Part shown: positions 1 through 8,425 of the stretch, one piece after another
Numbering within the stretch: the first letter of the stretch is position 1
Layout of the letters: every line of letters starts with the position of its first letter
DNA from: an uncultured Alphaproteobacteria bacterium
GTDB lineage: Bacteria; Pseudomonadota; Alphaproteobacteria; GCA-2731375
Reading direction: 5' to 3'
NCBI GenBank assembly: GCA_951812805.1
Contig: CATOSZ010000001.1
Span: 1,054,001-1,118,000 of the forward strand
Length of the DNA stretch: 64,000 bases
Translations under genes and position numbers: made by a program
The notes under the pieces: model-generated
Databases searched by the model: none
What the model was told of the DNA's origin: nothing
Seen by the model: only the letters and a program-made list of their open reading frames with translations

Positions 1-203
1 CCTACGACGAAGCATCCGCCCTCACCCGCCGCCAGCGGATCGTCGCCCGGCACGGCCCCTGGGGGAGCGCCGAGGAGGTCGCCGATACCATCCTCTATCT
101 CGCCTCGCCGCGCGCTATCTACGTCAACGGCGCGTCCCTGCTGGTCGACGGCGCCAACAAGCGGTCCTACACCCGCCTCCTTCGAGAGCAGGGTATGAAC
201 TAA
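1..203 (+). CDS. Short-chain dehydrogenase/reductase, C-terminal end (partial)
   Basis: The last 66 residues of a protein whose start lies left of the window. The reading frame begins at base 3 and ends at TAA 201-203. The segment has the usual end of an SDR fold: EEVADTILYLASPRAIYVNG followed by a conserved GASLLVDG stretch, which in classical SDRs forms the last beta strand and dimer contact. The catalytic Tyr-Lys and the Rossmann motif lie outside the window, so substrate and cofactor cannot be stated. Its stop codon overlaps the stop of the convergent deaminase gene at 200-203. Confidence 0.8.
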   Translation, partial: YDEASALTRRQRIVARHGPWGSAEEVADTILYLASPRAIYVNGASLLVDGANKRSYTRLLREQGMN

Positions 204-622
204 CCGCAGAGCCGCGGTGGACCACCGTCGGTGCCCGGGCGGCCGTGGTGGAGGCGATCGATGCCGGCCCAATAGGCCGCCGCCTCGCACATCGGACAGG
301 GCGGGGAGGAGGAATAGAGCACCGCACCCGAAAGGTCGCGGCCGAGGACGCGGGCGGCATCGCGGATCGCTTCCATCTCCGCATGCGCCGTCGGATCGCC
401 GCGCGTGATCACCCGGCTCGGCGCCTCGGCAACGACACTGCCCGCCTTCACGACGATCGCGCCGTATCCTCTATCTCCCGCGTCGAGCGCCCGCTGGCGC
501 ATCGCGAAAGCTCGCTCGATGAATTCGTCGGCCTCGCCGGCGTGCGTGGATGTCGACGCCAGGCCGAGGCCGATCCCGGCGAGTAGCGCGCGCCGGGAAG
601 GATTCTTGTCGTGGGGCCTCAT
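200..622 (-). CDS. Nucleoside/cytidine deaminase-like protein with Tat-type signal
   Basis: A 140-aa zinc deaminase of the CDA/TadA/guanine-deaminase fold. The zinc and proton-shuttle motif is TAHAEMEAI (His ligand, catalytic Glu) and the second motif is PPCPMC with two Cys ligands. The N-terminus has a twin-arginine-like sequence (PSRRALLAGIGLGLAST) suggesting export of a folded, metal-loaded enzyme to the periplasm, unusual for this fold. I chose the ATG at 620-622 because AGGAG (634-630) lies 7 bases upstream; the ATG at 638-640 has no such site. The chain ends about 25 residues after PCPMC, shorter than typical deaminases. The substrate is unknown; hydrolytic deamination of a free base or nucleoside is inferred from the family. 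Confidence 0.75.
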   Translation of the reverse strand: MRPHDKNPSRRALLAGIGLGLASTSTHAGEADEFIERAFAMRQRALDAGDRGYGAIVVKAGSVVAEAPSRVITRGDPTAHAEMEAIRDAARVLGRDLSGAVLYSSSPPCPMCEAAAYWAGIDRLHHGRPGTDGGPPRLCG

Positions 623-720
623 CGCAATGCTCCTATTCATCGGGACACTGCTGAAAGTATAGAGCCATTGGCACCTGACTCTGACAGCGGAACCGGGCCC
701 GGTAGCAGATGACGCGCTGG

Positions 721-2223
721 CTAGACGGCGAGCTTGGCGCCCTCGAACGATTCCAATAGCCGACCGATGGCGATGAGGGTCTGCCGGCCCTCGGCGGTGT
801 TCCGCGCCTTGACGGTCAGCGCTTCCATGAAGCCCGGCAGGCGGAGCAGGCTCTTTATCTTTTCCCGCACCAGATCACGTGCGCGGCCAGGCGTCGTTTC
901 GCCTTCCGTGCAAAGATCCATAAGGCGAACGGCACCATTCGCCGGGTCGCCCGCCGCGCGCACCATCCGCTCCAGCAGTTTGGTGCCGACCAGAACCTCG
1001 ACTGAGATATCGTCGAGCATCTCGCCCAGCTTCTCCTTGTCGACATCGGCCAGGCGTGAGGCTTTTACCCGTGCGGCAAGGGCGGCCAGGCGCCGGACGT
1101 GCTGCCGCGCGTCTTCGTCCGCGACGGCGAGGAAATCGGGTCGGTTCGCCGGCGTTTCGATGATCGGCCGCAGGTACTCTCCGTAAAGCTCCTTCGTCGG
1201 CCCTTCGATGATACCACCCTCGATGGCGAGCAGCGCCTCGAAGCGATCGAGGGCGTTCTCGGAATCGGCCAGCAAGCGGGCGATCGCCTCGGCATGCAAT
1301 TGGCGGCCGGCACGGGCACGGAACGCCTCGCTCATCGACAGCCCACCCCGCAGCCAGCCGTCGGCGTCGCGCAGTTCGTCCATCAGGCGTTCCTGGGCGG
1401 CGGCCTCGCTCGCCAGGTCGCCGCCGCACAAGGGCCGGTGGCCGCGCAGGGTTTGGGCGACCCGGCGCAGCACGGCATCCCGGCAATAGGGCATCCGCCC
1501 TGCCCCGATCCAGCGACGAAGCGCGTCGTAGCCGGCGGGTGCGTCGGCACGTTCCCAGGCATCGCCGCGCGCCAGCGCGATCAGACAGAGCAATGCGGTC
1601 AGCAGATCCGGATGCTCCCCCAGAATGCCCATCAGGGCGCCGGAATCATCGAGAAAGTCGGAAATCAGCTGATCGAGCAGGGGTGCGGTATCGTCGGGGG
1701 CGTGCGCCAGCCAGGCCAGCAACTGGCAGAGTTTTTCCCCAACGGACGCGATGCCGGCCAGCCGCGCGGCGATGGCGGCATTGAAGCAGTAGGCCGGCTC
1801 CGGGTCGTCGGCGACCCGTCGGGCGAGGTCGGCGAGATCGTCCCCTTCCAGTGTCGGCATACGCCCGGAGCGAGCGTCGGTGCGAACCTGCTTCAGGATC
1901 TGGTCGAAGAGCGAGAAGAGCGTGCGCATGCGCTGCTGCACGTCGCCCTTGCTCTCCTGCACTTGTGCGCGGGCGGCGCGTTGGACCGCGCCCTGCAGCA
2001 GGCTGCCGGCCCCTTCGAGGCGGGCGAGGTGCTCGGGCAGATGCAACAGCTCCGTCGGCGTGATCTTGTATTGTCCCAACCAGTCACTGATCAACCGGCG
2101 GATGGTCTGGCGCGCCCGCAGCCCATAGACCGCGTCCACGCGTTCGCAGACCGGACCGAAGTCTTCGGCAGCGACATCGCGGCTCGGCGCGACGGAAAGA
2201 TCAAAGCCTCTCGGAGTTGGCAC
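721..2223 (-). CDS. Hypothetical 500-aa helical protein next to the flagellar genes
   Basis: I do not recognise this protein. It starts at GTG 2223-2221 and reads through 500 residues, rich in Ala, Leu, Arg and Asp and apparently all-helical, with no signal peptide, membrane segment or clear catalytic motif. A stretch near the middle contains repeated Asp/Leu-rich helices, for example LLDQLISDFLDDSGALMGIL. It is transcribed in the same direction as motE, 75 bases downstream of it, so it may be the last gene of the fliL-fliM-DUF6468-motE operon and have a role in motility; that is inference from position only. Codon use matches its neighbours. Confidence 0.6.
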   Translation of the reverse strand: MPTPRGFDLSVAPSRDVAAEDFGPVCERVDAVYGLRARQTIRRLISDWLGQYKITPTELLHLPEHLARLEGAGSLLQGAVQRAARAQVQESKGDVQQRMRTLFSLFDQILKQVRTDARSGRMPTLEGDDLADLARRVADDPEPAYCFNAAIAARLAGIASVGEKLCQLLAWLAHAPDDTAPLLDQLISDFLDDSGALMGILGEHPDLLTALLCLIALARGDAWERADAPAGYDALRRWIGAGRMPYCRDAVLRRVAQTLRGHRPLCGGDLASEAAAQERLMDELRDADGWLRGGLSMSEAFRARAGRQLHAEAIARLLADSENALDRFEALLAIEGGIIEGPTKELYGEYLRPIIETPANRPDFLAVADEDARQHVRRLAALAARVKASRLADVDKEKLGEMLDDISVEVLVGTKLLERMVRAAGDPANGAVRLMDLCTEGETTPGRARDLVREKIKSLLRLPGFMEALTVKARNTAEGRQTLIAIGRLLESFEGAKLAV

Positions 2224-2298
2224 GTCCGGCCCCCGCGTGAAGATGGGAACGGAGGGTAGCTTGGCGCAAGCTTGTTAAATTTTTGAGAACGTCGATCT

Positions 2299-2976
2299 TC
2301 AACTTTCCGCATCCGGCAGGTGGGGCCGCTTCGCCAGATGCACGGTCAACTCCTTCGCCCGCGTCGGTGTCATCTTGGCCATGATCGCGGCCATGCGAGA
2401 CTCCTTCATCCGGCCCGTCACCTCCAGCAAAACCTCCATCTCCAGCTGGTCGAGGATGCGGGCGGCGTCCTTCGGCTTCATCGATTCGTAAACCTTCACC
2501 AGGCTCTTCAGCTTGGCCTCCCGCGCAGCGTCCTGCTTTTCGATCAACGCCTCGATGCTGGCTTCGATCTTTTTCAGCCGGGTGATCTTCTCGTCGATTC
2601 GCGTCTCCGTCGCCTTCAATACGCCTTCACGCGTCTCGAGTTCGCGACGATGCGTATCCAGCTTGGCTCTGCGTTGGGAAAGTGCTTGCAGGACGGCGAC
2701 CTCACTCGCGGACAGGGTGGCCGGGTCGATCCGGGTTTCATCCCGGGCGTCGGCGTCCGCTTTCTTCGTCGCCTCGGGCGCGGGTTTTGTCGCCGCCGGT
2801 TTGGCCTTGGCCGGCGTTTTGGCCGCCTCCGATTTGGCGACGGCGGGCGTGGCGCCGATGACTTCGAGGCCCTGCCAGACGTCGCCCAGGCGTAACAGGC
2901 ACGCGACGGCCAGCGTGATGATCAGTATCGGCAGCAAGCGCAATTGGGTCCGCACCGGCCTTCCCCCTATTTTCAA
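2299..2976 (-). CDS. motE: MotE-family flagellar motility protein
   Basis: A 225-aa membrane-anchored protein. Residues about 13-28 form an N-terminal hydrophobic segment, followed by a Lys/Ala/Pro-rich linker, a long coiled coil (about residues 85-160) and a C-terminal MgtE-N-like domain with the signature YESMKPKDAARILDQL. In rhizobia MotE is a periplasmic chaperone of MotC needed for motor function; here the same architecture sits at the end of a fliL-fliM cluster. Its ATG overlaps the stop of the DUF6468 gene by 4 bases (2973-2976), implying translational coupling. Function is from family and context; no MotC gene is seen in this window. Confidence 0.8.
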   Translation of the reverse strand: MKIGGRPVRTQLRLLPILIITLAVACLLRLGDVWQGLEVIGATPAVAKSEAAKTPAKAKPAATKPAPEATKKADADARDETRIDPATLSASEVAVLQALSQRRAKLDTHRRELETREGVLKATETRIDEKITRLKKIEASIEALIEKQDAAREAKLKSLVKVYESMKPKDAARILDQLEMEVLLEVTGRMKESRMAAIMAKMTPTRAKELTVHLAKRPHLPDAES

Positions 2977-3380
2977 CGCACCGCGCCGAGAGCGCGGCGC
3001 AACTCGCGTTCGGATTCCGACGGCCCGCTCGCCGCGGTCCCCGCCGGGGCACGTTCGCTCGGCACCAGGGACAAGCGGGTCGCCACCGCATCGGCGGACT
3101 CCGTCATCCGCCTGAGTTCGTCCGACAACTCCCGCCCCCGCGCCAGGCGCGTTTCCAGCTCCTGCCCGAGGCCGTCGCCGGCGCGGCGCAACTCGGCCAG
3201 GCTCGCAGCCGCCTTGCCGCTGGCCTGCTCCAGCTCCCGCGCGGCGGCGGCCATATCGCCGCGGGCGTCACGCAGCGAGGCAAGGCGCCGGTTCAAGCGC
3301 AGGCAATAGCCAATGGTGATCAACAGCAGCAGAACCATGGTGAGGTCGATCAACAGACGCGGCTCCAAACCCCAGATCAT
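2973..3380 (-). CDS. DUF6468-type small membrane protein of the flagellar operon
   Basis: A 135-aa protein beginning MIWGLEPRLLIDLTMVLLLL: one N-terminal transmembrane helix (about residues 9-26) followed by a coiled coil rich in Ala, Arg, Leu and Glu. The start at 3380 overlaps the fliM stop (ATGA, 3377-3380) and its own stop overlaps the motE start, so it is translated between two flagellar genes. Alphaproteobacteria commonly carry a protein of this shape between fliM and motE. Its exact job is unknown; location suggests a motor- or basal-body-associated accessory role. Confidence 0.7.
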   Translation of the reverse strand: MIWGLEPRLLIDLTMVLLLLITIGYCLRLNRRLASLRDARGDMAAAARELEQASGKAAASLAELRRAGDGLGQELETRLARGRELSDELRRMTESADAVATRLSLVPSERAPAGTAASGPSESERELRRALGAVR

Positions 3381-4522
3381 CGCAAGCGCTCCTCGACGCG
3401 AACGGCAATGTTCTGCCCCATGCGGCCCATGCGGCCGGTCATCAGCGGAATGCCGCCGCAGCGCAGTGAAATCGGCGAATCCGGTTTGCCGTTCAACATC
3501 AACGTCTCGCCGACCTCCAAGCCCATGACCTGCCGCAACGTCAATGTCTGGTCCTCCAGTACCGCCTCCAGATCCACGCTGGTCTGCCAAAGCTCGGTCG
3601 CCAGATGGCCTTCCCAGATCGAGTCCCGACCGAACTTCTCGCCCATGAACATTTGCAGCAACAGCTTGCGGATCGGCTCGAGCGTCGCGTAGGGCAGCAG
3701 CATTTCCAGCCGGCCGCCGCGGTCCTCCATGTCGATCCGCAGCTTGACCAGCACGGCCGCGTTGTTCGGCTGCGCGATGGTGGCGAAGCGAGGGTTGGTC
3801 TCCAGGCGGTCGAAGACGAAATTTACCGGGCTCAGAGGTTCGAACGCGGCGGAGATGTCTTCCAGTACGACTTCGACCATGCGGGAGACGAGATTGATCT
3901 CGATCGTCGTATAGGGCCGGCCCTCGATCCGCATCGCCGCGGTGCCGCGCCTGCCGCCGAGCAACACGTCGACGATCGAATAGATCAAGGAGCTGTCGAC
4001 CGTCAGCAGGCCGTAGTTGTCCCATTGCTCGGCCCGGAAGACGGACAGCATGGCCGGCAGGGGAATCGAATTCAGATAGTCCCCGAAGCGGATCGACGTG
4101 ATGTTGTCGAGCGAGACCTCGACGTTGTCCGAGGTGAAGTTGCGCAGCGACGTCGACATCATGCGGATCAGGCGGTCGAACACGACCTCCAGCATCGGCA
4201 GGCGTTCGTAGGAGACCAGCGCGCTGTTGATGATCGCCTGGATGCCGGTCCGGTCGCCGTCGTCGTCCTCGTCGGAATCGAAGCCCAAGAGGCTGTCGAT
4301 TTCGTCCTGGTTCAGGACCCGGCTGTTGCCGGCGCCGTCGAGCTCGCCCTCGTCCTCGTCGACCATCGCGGCCCATTCGGCCGCCATGTCCTCGTCGTTG
4401 TCGTTACCGCCGCCACCGCCGTCTCCGCCGAGATCGGCGCTATCGCCGTCCTCGGCCGCCATCATGGCTTCCCAGTCCGCCGCGGTCTGGGCGTCGTCGG
4501 GGGCTTCGTCGTCGTCGGCCAT
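3377..4522 (-). CDS. fliM: Flagellar motor switch protein FliM
   Basis: 381 residues. FliM is the middle layer of the flagellar C-ring; it binds phospho-CheY and sets rotation direction. The CheY-binding peptide LNQDEIDSLLGF is at residues 70-81, followed by the CheC-like middle domain and a C-terminal SpoA domain (about 295-378, with VMGLEVGETLMLN). Unlike enterobacterial FliM, where the peptide is at the very N-terminus, here a 65-residue acidic, Gly-rich extension precedes it. That extension contains two similar Trp motifs, AADWEAMMAAED (14-25) and MAAEWAAMVDED (46-57). It lies 16 bases after fliL and overlaps the next gene by 4 bases. Confidence 0.95.
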   Translation of the reverse strand: MADDDEAPDDAQTAADWEAMMAAEDGDSADLGGDGGGGGNDNDEDMAAEWAAMVDEDEGELDGAGNSRVLNQDEIDSLLGFDSDEDDDGDRTGIQAIINSALVSYERLPMLEVVFDRLIRMMSTSLRNFTSDNVEVSLDNITSIRFGDYLNSIPLPAMLSVFRAEQWDNYGLLTVDSSLIYSIVDVLLGGRRGTAAMRIEGRPYTTIEINLVSRMVEVVLEDISAAFEPLSPVNFVFDRLETNPRFATIAQPNNAAVLVKLRIDMEDRGGRLEMLLPYATLEPIRKLLLQMFMGEKFGRDSIWEGHLATELWQTSVDLEAVLEDQTLTLRQVMGLEVGETLMLNGKPDSPISLRCGGIPLMTGRMGRMGQNIAVRVEERLR

Positions 4523-4538
4523 TTCCGCGTCCCCCGCG

Positions 4539-5105
4539 CTACTGGACCAGCATTTCCTTGAACAGGATGTCGTTCACCTTCGGCGCGCCGGTCGCGGTAT
4601 GGATGCGCATCATCAGCTCCTCCTTCAACATCATTGGCCCGGCGGAGCCGTTCAGGTCCTCGATGCGCAGCTCGCGCAGATAGATCTGGAAATTGTCGAT
4701 GATGCGCGGCAGCACCGCCTCGACCCGCGAGACGTCGTCGCCGCTCGCCAGTTCCAAGGCCAGGCCGATCTTCAGATAGCTGTTGCGCTTGCCGCCGCTG
4801 TTCAGGTTCACCAGGATCTGCGGCAGGTCGTAGAAGACCAGTTCGTCCGACCTGGTGGCCGGCGCCGCCGTCGCATCGCCGTCGGTCTTGGCGGCCTCGG
4901 CGGTTTCGACGGCCGCCGTCTCGCTGTCGGCGACTTCGCTCTCCGCGGCCGGTCGCAGCAGGAAGTACCAGGCCGCGCCGCCCCCACCACCGCCCAACAA
5001 CAGCAGGGCCGGCAGGATATAGAGCAGGACCAGCTTCTTGCCGGAAAGCTTCTTCTTGCCCCCTTCGTCGCCAGCCCCCGGGGCGGTCGTCTCGGCGTCA
5101 CTCAT
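4539..5105 (-). CDS. fliL: Flagellar basal body-associated protein FliL
   Basis: 188 residues from the ATG at 5105. The N-terminus is cytoplasmic and Lys-rich (GGKKKLSGKK), then a transmembrane helix at about residues 27-48 with a Gly run, then an Ala/Glu-rich linker, then the periplasmic FliL domain (YDLPQILVNLNSGGKRNSYL and FKEMLVQ at the C-terminus). FliL is a stomatin-like ring around the stator that supports torque. A reading frame continues upstream to 5234, but the ATG at 5105 has a purine-rich AGGGA site 9 bases before it and gives the normal length. First gene of the fliL-fliM-DUF6468-motE operon, divergent from flgF. Confidence 0.92.
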   Translation of the reverse strand: MSDAETTAPGAGDEGGKKKLSGKKLVLLYILPALLLLGGGGGGAAWYFLLRPAAESEVADSETAAVETAEAAKTDGDATAAPATRSDELVFYDLPQILVNLNSGGKRNSYLKIGLALELASGDDVSRVEAVLPRIIDNFQIYLRELRIEDLNGSAGPMMLKEELMMRIHTATGAPKVNDILFKEMLVQ

Positions 5106-5284
5106 TGCGCTAATCCCTGCTTGTCCGCTCGCCGTCTCGTCACGCGCGAATCTACCGGTCGCTTGGTTAACAACCCCTTTCCGCCACGGGTCGAAACGAC
5201 CGGTCGGCAGAATTGACCGGGCCGTCGGCGACACCGACGGGGCGCCATCGCCCCTTACGCCCGGAAACCCGAGGTCGCGACGAC

Positions 5285-5300
5285 TGGCACGGACCCTGCA
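5285..5300 (+). promoter_or_regulatory. Sigma-54-type (-24/-12) promoter upstream of flgF
   Basis: TGGCACGGACCCTGCA at 5285-5300 matches the sigma-54 consensus TGGCACG-N4-TTGCA with one mismatch (C for the first T of TTGC). The invariant GG (5286-5287) and GC (5298-5299) have the required 10-base spacing. It lies about 46 bases upstream of the flgF start. In Caulobacter the hook/rod operons are sigma-54 and FlbD dependent, so the site fits late flagellar gene control; use in this organism is inferred. Confidence 0.65.
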
Positions 5301-5345
5301 ACATGCTCGTCGTCACTCTCGCCGGAGGCAGAAGGATCCCAGGCC

Positions 5346-6071
5346 ATGATGGACACGACCGGATACGTCGCCCTTTCCCGCCAGATGGCCCTGCGTCGCG
5401 AAATGGACGTGGTCGCCAACAACATCGCCAACGCCGAGACCACCGCCTTCAAGGCGCAGAAGATTCTGTTCTCGGAGTTTCTGGTGGAGCAGCCGGGCGC
5501 GACGCCCGATATTTCCTACGTGCAGGACCGCTCCGTCTTCCGCAACACCGCATCCGGCGCGTTGGAGCGGACAGGCGGCACCCTCGATTTCGCCATCGAG
5601 GGCGATGGCTACTTCGTCGTCGAGGCCCCCGAGGGCCGCCGTTATACCCGTAACGGCCGGTTCATCCTGAACGATGCGGGCGACTTGTCGACACGCGAAG
5701 GGCACCCGGTGCTCGACGTCGACAACCGCAAGATCAGCTTCGATCCGACCGCGCCCGGGTTCGAGATCTCCGGTGACGGCGTGATCTCGACGGCGGAGGG
5801 CCCGCTCGCCAGCATCGGCCTGGTGCGCTTCGAGAATACCCAGACGCTGGCGGCCGAGGGCGGCGGGCGGCACCGGAGCGAGGAAGAGCCGAAGCCGGTC
5901 GAGCAGCGCCGCATCCTGCGCGGCACCCTCGAAAGCTCCAATGTCGAACCGATCATCGAAATGACGCGGATGATCGAGATCTCCCGCAGCTATCAGTCCG
6001 CGCAGCGCATGATCGGCGATACCCACGACATGCAACGCCGAATGATCCGCAATCTCGGCCGCGTCGAGTAG
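5346..6071 (+). CDS. flgF: Flagellar basal-body rod protein FlgF
   Basis: 241 residues. A proximal rod protein of the flagellar axial structure, exported by the flagellar type III apparatus. It has the N-terminal rod signature ALRREMDVVANNIANAETTA (about residues 15-34), a central domain beginning GTLDFAIEGDGYFVVEAPEG, and the paired C-terminal rod/hook helix (SSNVEPIIEMTRMIEISRSY). Two Met codons at 5346 and 5349 are both possible starts. It is first in the flgF-flgG-flgA-flgH operon, preceded by a sigma-54-type promoter. Confidence 0.95.
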   Translation: MMDTTGYVALSRQMALRREMDVVANNIANAETTAFKAQKILFSEFLVEQPGATPDISYVQDRSVFRNTASGALERTGGTLDFAIEGDGYFVVEAPEGRRYTRNGRFILNDAGDLSTREGHPVLDVDNRKISFDPTAPGFEISGDGVISTAEGPLASIGLVRFENTQTLAAEGGGRHRSEEEPKPVEQRRILRGTLESSNVEPIIEMTRMIEISRSYQSAQRMIGDTHDMQRRMIRNLGRVE

Positions 6072-6106
6072 ACGCCCGCCCGCAACCTCGTCACGGAGTA
6101 CAGCCC

Positions 6107-6892
6107 ATGCGAAGTCTGTCGATCGCCGCCACCGGGATGCTCTCGCAGCAGCTCAATGTCGAGGTGATCTCGAACAATATCGCCAACATGAACACCACCG
6201 GCTTCAAGCGGCAGCGGGCCGAGTTTCAGGACCTGTTGTACCAGAACATGCGCCGCATCGGCGCGCAGTCGTCGGACGCCGGCAACATCATCCCGGCCGG
6301 CGTCCAGCTCGGTGTCGGCGTGATGACGGCCGCAGTCTACCGGCTCAGCGACCAGGGCACCTTGCAGAATACGGAGAATACCTTCGACCTGGCGGTGCAG
6401 GGTCGCGGCTACTTTCAGATCCAGCTGCCCTCCGGTCAGACGGCCTATACCCGCGCCGGTTCCTTCCAGGTGAGTTCGGACGGCCAGCTCGTCACCAACA
6501 ACGGCTTCGTCGTTCAGCCCGGCATCACGGTGCCGCAGGACGCCCTCGACATCACGATCAACGCCAGCGGCGAGGTGCAGGCGAGCATCGACGGCCAGGT
6601 CGCGCCCCAGGTCGTGGGGCAGCTGGAACTGGCGACATTCTTCAACGATGCGGGCCTGGAGGCGCGTGGCGACAATCTATTCGTCGAAACCGCAGCCTCC
6701 GGTGCCGCCAGCGTCGGCGTCCCCGGCGGCCCCGGCGTCGGCACCATCCTGCAAGGCTTCCTGGAGACGGCCAACGTCAACCCGGTGACCGAGATCACCA
6801 ATCTGATCCAGGCGCAGCGGGCCTACGAAATGAACTCCAAGGTCATCACGACGTCCGACGAGATGATGCGGACGATGAGCACGCTTCGCTAG
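6107..6892 (+). CDS. flgG: Flagellar distal rod protein FlgG
   Basis: 261 residues, the usual FlgG length. It contains the N-terminal rod motif QLNVEVISNNIANMNTTGFK, the FlgG-specific stretch TLQNTENTFDLAVQGRGYFQ, and the C-terminal helix ETANVNPVTEITNLIQAQRA ending with EMMRTMSTLR. FlgG forms the distal rod that passes through the P and L rings. A CGGAG site precedes the ATG. It lies 35 bases after flgF and 11 bases before flgA, consistent with one transcript. Confidence 0.97.
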   Translation: MRSLSIAATGMLSQQLNVEVISNNIANMNTTGFKRQRAEFQDLLYQNMRRIGAQSSDAGNIIPAGVQLGVGVMTAAVYRLSDQGTLQNTENTFDLAVQGRGYFQIQLPSGQTAYTRAGSFQVSSDGQLVTNNGFVVQPGITVPQDALDITINASGEVQASIDGQVAPQVVGQLELATFFNDAGLEARGDNLFVETAASGAASVGVPGGPGVGTILQGFLETANVNPVTEITNLIQAQRAYEMNSKVITTSDEMMRTMSTLR

Positions 6893-6903
6893 GAGGAACG
6901 ACG

Positions 6904-7623
6904 ATGATCGCACGCACACTCCTGGCTCTGGCTTTCGCCCTCGTCTGCGCCTTCACCTCGGCCGACGCGCGCCCTGCCGGCGACGACGGCGTCGGGGCCG
7001 CCCTCGCCCGGGCCCTCGAGGCCGCGGGCGTCGGCGAACGACTGCGGGTCGAAAGTCGCCAACGGGCGCAGCTTCGCCGGTTGGAGTCACTGGGGGGTAC
7101 CGGCTATGACGTCGAGATCGTCGACTTCGATCCGACGAGCCGGCGTTTCGCCGCCCTCGTCGGACCGTCCGATGGCGAGGACGGCGAACGTGTGCACCTC
7201 AGCGGGCGGGCCTACGAGATGATCGCCCTGCCGGTGTTGCGCCGTTCGGTGCCACGGGGTCGGGAATTGACGCGCGCCGATCTCGAATGGCGGGATTTCC
7301 GCCTCGACCGGATCGGCGCCGATGTCGTCGAAGGCAAAGACGACGTCGCCGGCATGGTCGCCGCGCGGCGCCTGGCCGCCGGTCGGCCGCTACGTGCCCG
7401 TGATCTCACCCGTGCCGTCATGGTCGCCAAGGGTGCCGTCGTCACGATGGTCCTCGATGTCCCGGGGATCAGCCTCGGTACCCTCGGTCGTGCGCTCCGC
7501 CCCGGTGCGGAAGGCGACCTGATCCCCGTCATGAACCTGCGCAGCAAGCGCACCGTCGAGGCCCGCGTCAGCGCGCCCGACCGGGTCCGCGTCCCCCGAC
7601 GGGCCGGCCTGGCGATCCGTTGA
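6904..7623 (+). CDS. flgA: Flagellar P-ring assembly chaperone FlgA
   Basis: 239 residues with a cleavable signal peptide (MIARTLLALAFALVCAFTSA, probable cleavage after ADA). FlgA is a periplasmic chaperone that helps FlgI polymerise into the P ring. The C-terminal half has the SAF/beta-clip domain typical of FlgA (VLRRSVPRGRELTRADLEWR and a region with AARRLAAGRPLRARDL). AGGAGG precedes the start. No flgI is found after flgH here, so the P-ring gene must be elsewhere. The end overlaps the frame leading into flgH. Confidence 0.9.
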   Translation: MIARTLLALAFALVCAFTSADARPAGDDGVGAALARALEAAGVGERLRVESRQRAQLRRLESLGGTGYDVEIVDFDPTSRRFAALVGPSDGEDGERVHLSGRAYEMIALPVLRRSVPRGRELTRADLEWRDFRLDRIGADVVEGKDDVAGMVAARRLAAGRPLRARDLTRAVMVAKGAVVTMVLDVPGISLGTLGRALRPGAEGDLIPVMNLRSKRTVEARVSAPDRVRVPRRAGLAIR

Positions 7624-7646
7624 CGCCCGAGGAAGGAGAAGCCCCT

Positions 7647-8396
7647 ATGCCCACGCGCCCGGCCACCATCGCCCTCGCCGCCCTGTTCCCCGTCCTGCTG
7701 AGCGGATGCAACGCCCTCGATCGGGTGAGCGACATCGGCTCACCGCCGAGCCTGAGTCACATCGAGAATCCGGTCGCGCGGGCGGACTATCGCCCGGTCA
7801 GCCTGCCGATGCCACGTGCCGAGCCCGCCGCCCGCCAGGCCAATTCCCTCTGGCGGGCCGGCGCGCGCGCCTTCTTCAAGGATCAGCGCGCGTCGCGCAT
7901 CGGCGACATCCTCACCGTCGATATCACGATCGAGGACGAGGCGACGATCGACAACGAAACGACCCGGACCCGGGCAGGTTCGGAAGACGCGGACGTCACC
8001 GCGCTGCTGGGTTTCGAGGGGACGCTCGCCAAGGTGCTGCCGCAGGGTTTTACACCCTCCAATGCGGCGAGCGTCGGCAGCAACTCGACTCATACCGGCA
8101 CCGGGTCGGTCAATCGCAGCGAAACCATCAAACTGAAGGTCGCGGCCATCGTTTCCCAGCTCCTGCCGAACGGAAACATGGTCATCACCGGCAGCCAGGA
8201 AGTTCGCGTCAATTTCGAGATGCGTATGCTGACCATCACCGGGGTCATCCGCCCGGAGGACATCAGCGCCACCAACACCATCATGCATAGCCAGATCGCC
8301 GAAGCCCGCATCGCCTACGGCGGGCGCGGACAAATCACCGACATGCAGCAGCCCCGCTATGGTCAGCAGCTATTCGACATCATCTTCCCGCTTTGA
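7647..8396 (+). CDS. flgH: Flagellar L-ring lipoprotein FlgH
   Basis: 249 residues. FlgH forms the outer-membrane L ring around the rod. The N-terminus is a lipoprotein signal with lipobox LLSGC. The body contains the FlgH signature region SLWRAGARAFFKDQRASRIG followed by DILTVDITI, and ends in RYGQQLFDIIFPL. I chose the ATG at 7647 because AAGGAG (7633-7638) lies 8 bases upstream and it places the signal peptide correctly; the frame is open from 7620 but that would add nine residues before the signal. Last flagellar gene of this operon. Confidence 0.95.
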   Translation: MPTRPATIALAALFPVLLSGCNALDRVSDIGSPPSLSHIENPVARADYRPVSLPMPRAEPAARQANSLWRAGARAFFKDQRASRIGDILTVDITIEDEATIDNETTRTRAGSEDADVTALLGFEGTLAKVLPQGFTPSNAASVGSNSTHTGTGSVNRSETIKLKVAAIVSQLLPNGNMVITGSQEVRVNFEMRMLTITGVIRPEDISATNTIMHSQIAEARIAYGGRGQITDMQQPRYGQQLFDIIFPL

Positions 8397-8425
8397 GGGT
8401 TGATTTGGCGGGATTCGTTTCGGTG

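Noticed and set aside
200-300. Possible frameshift at the end of the Tat deaminase
   Set aside because: The alternative frame does not give a better deaminase tail, and the motif-bearing frame ends cleanly on a stop that overlaps the SDR stop, so a short natural C-terminus is simpler.
660-680. A second sigma-54 site TTGGCACC near 666
   Set aside because: The GC element 10 bases after GG is missing, and the orientation does not lead into a flagellar gene.
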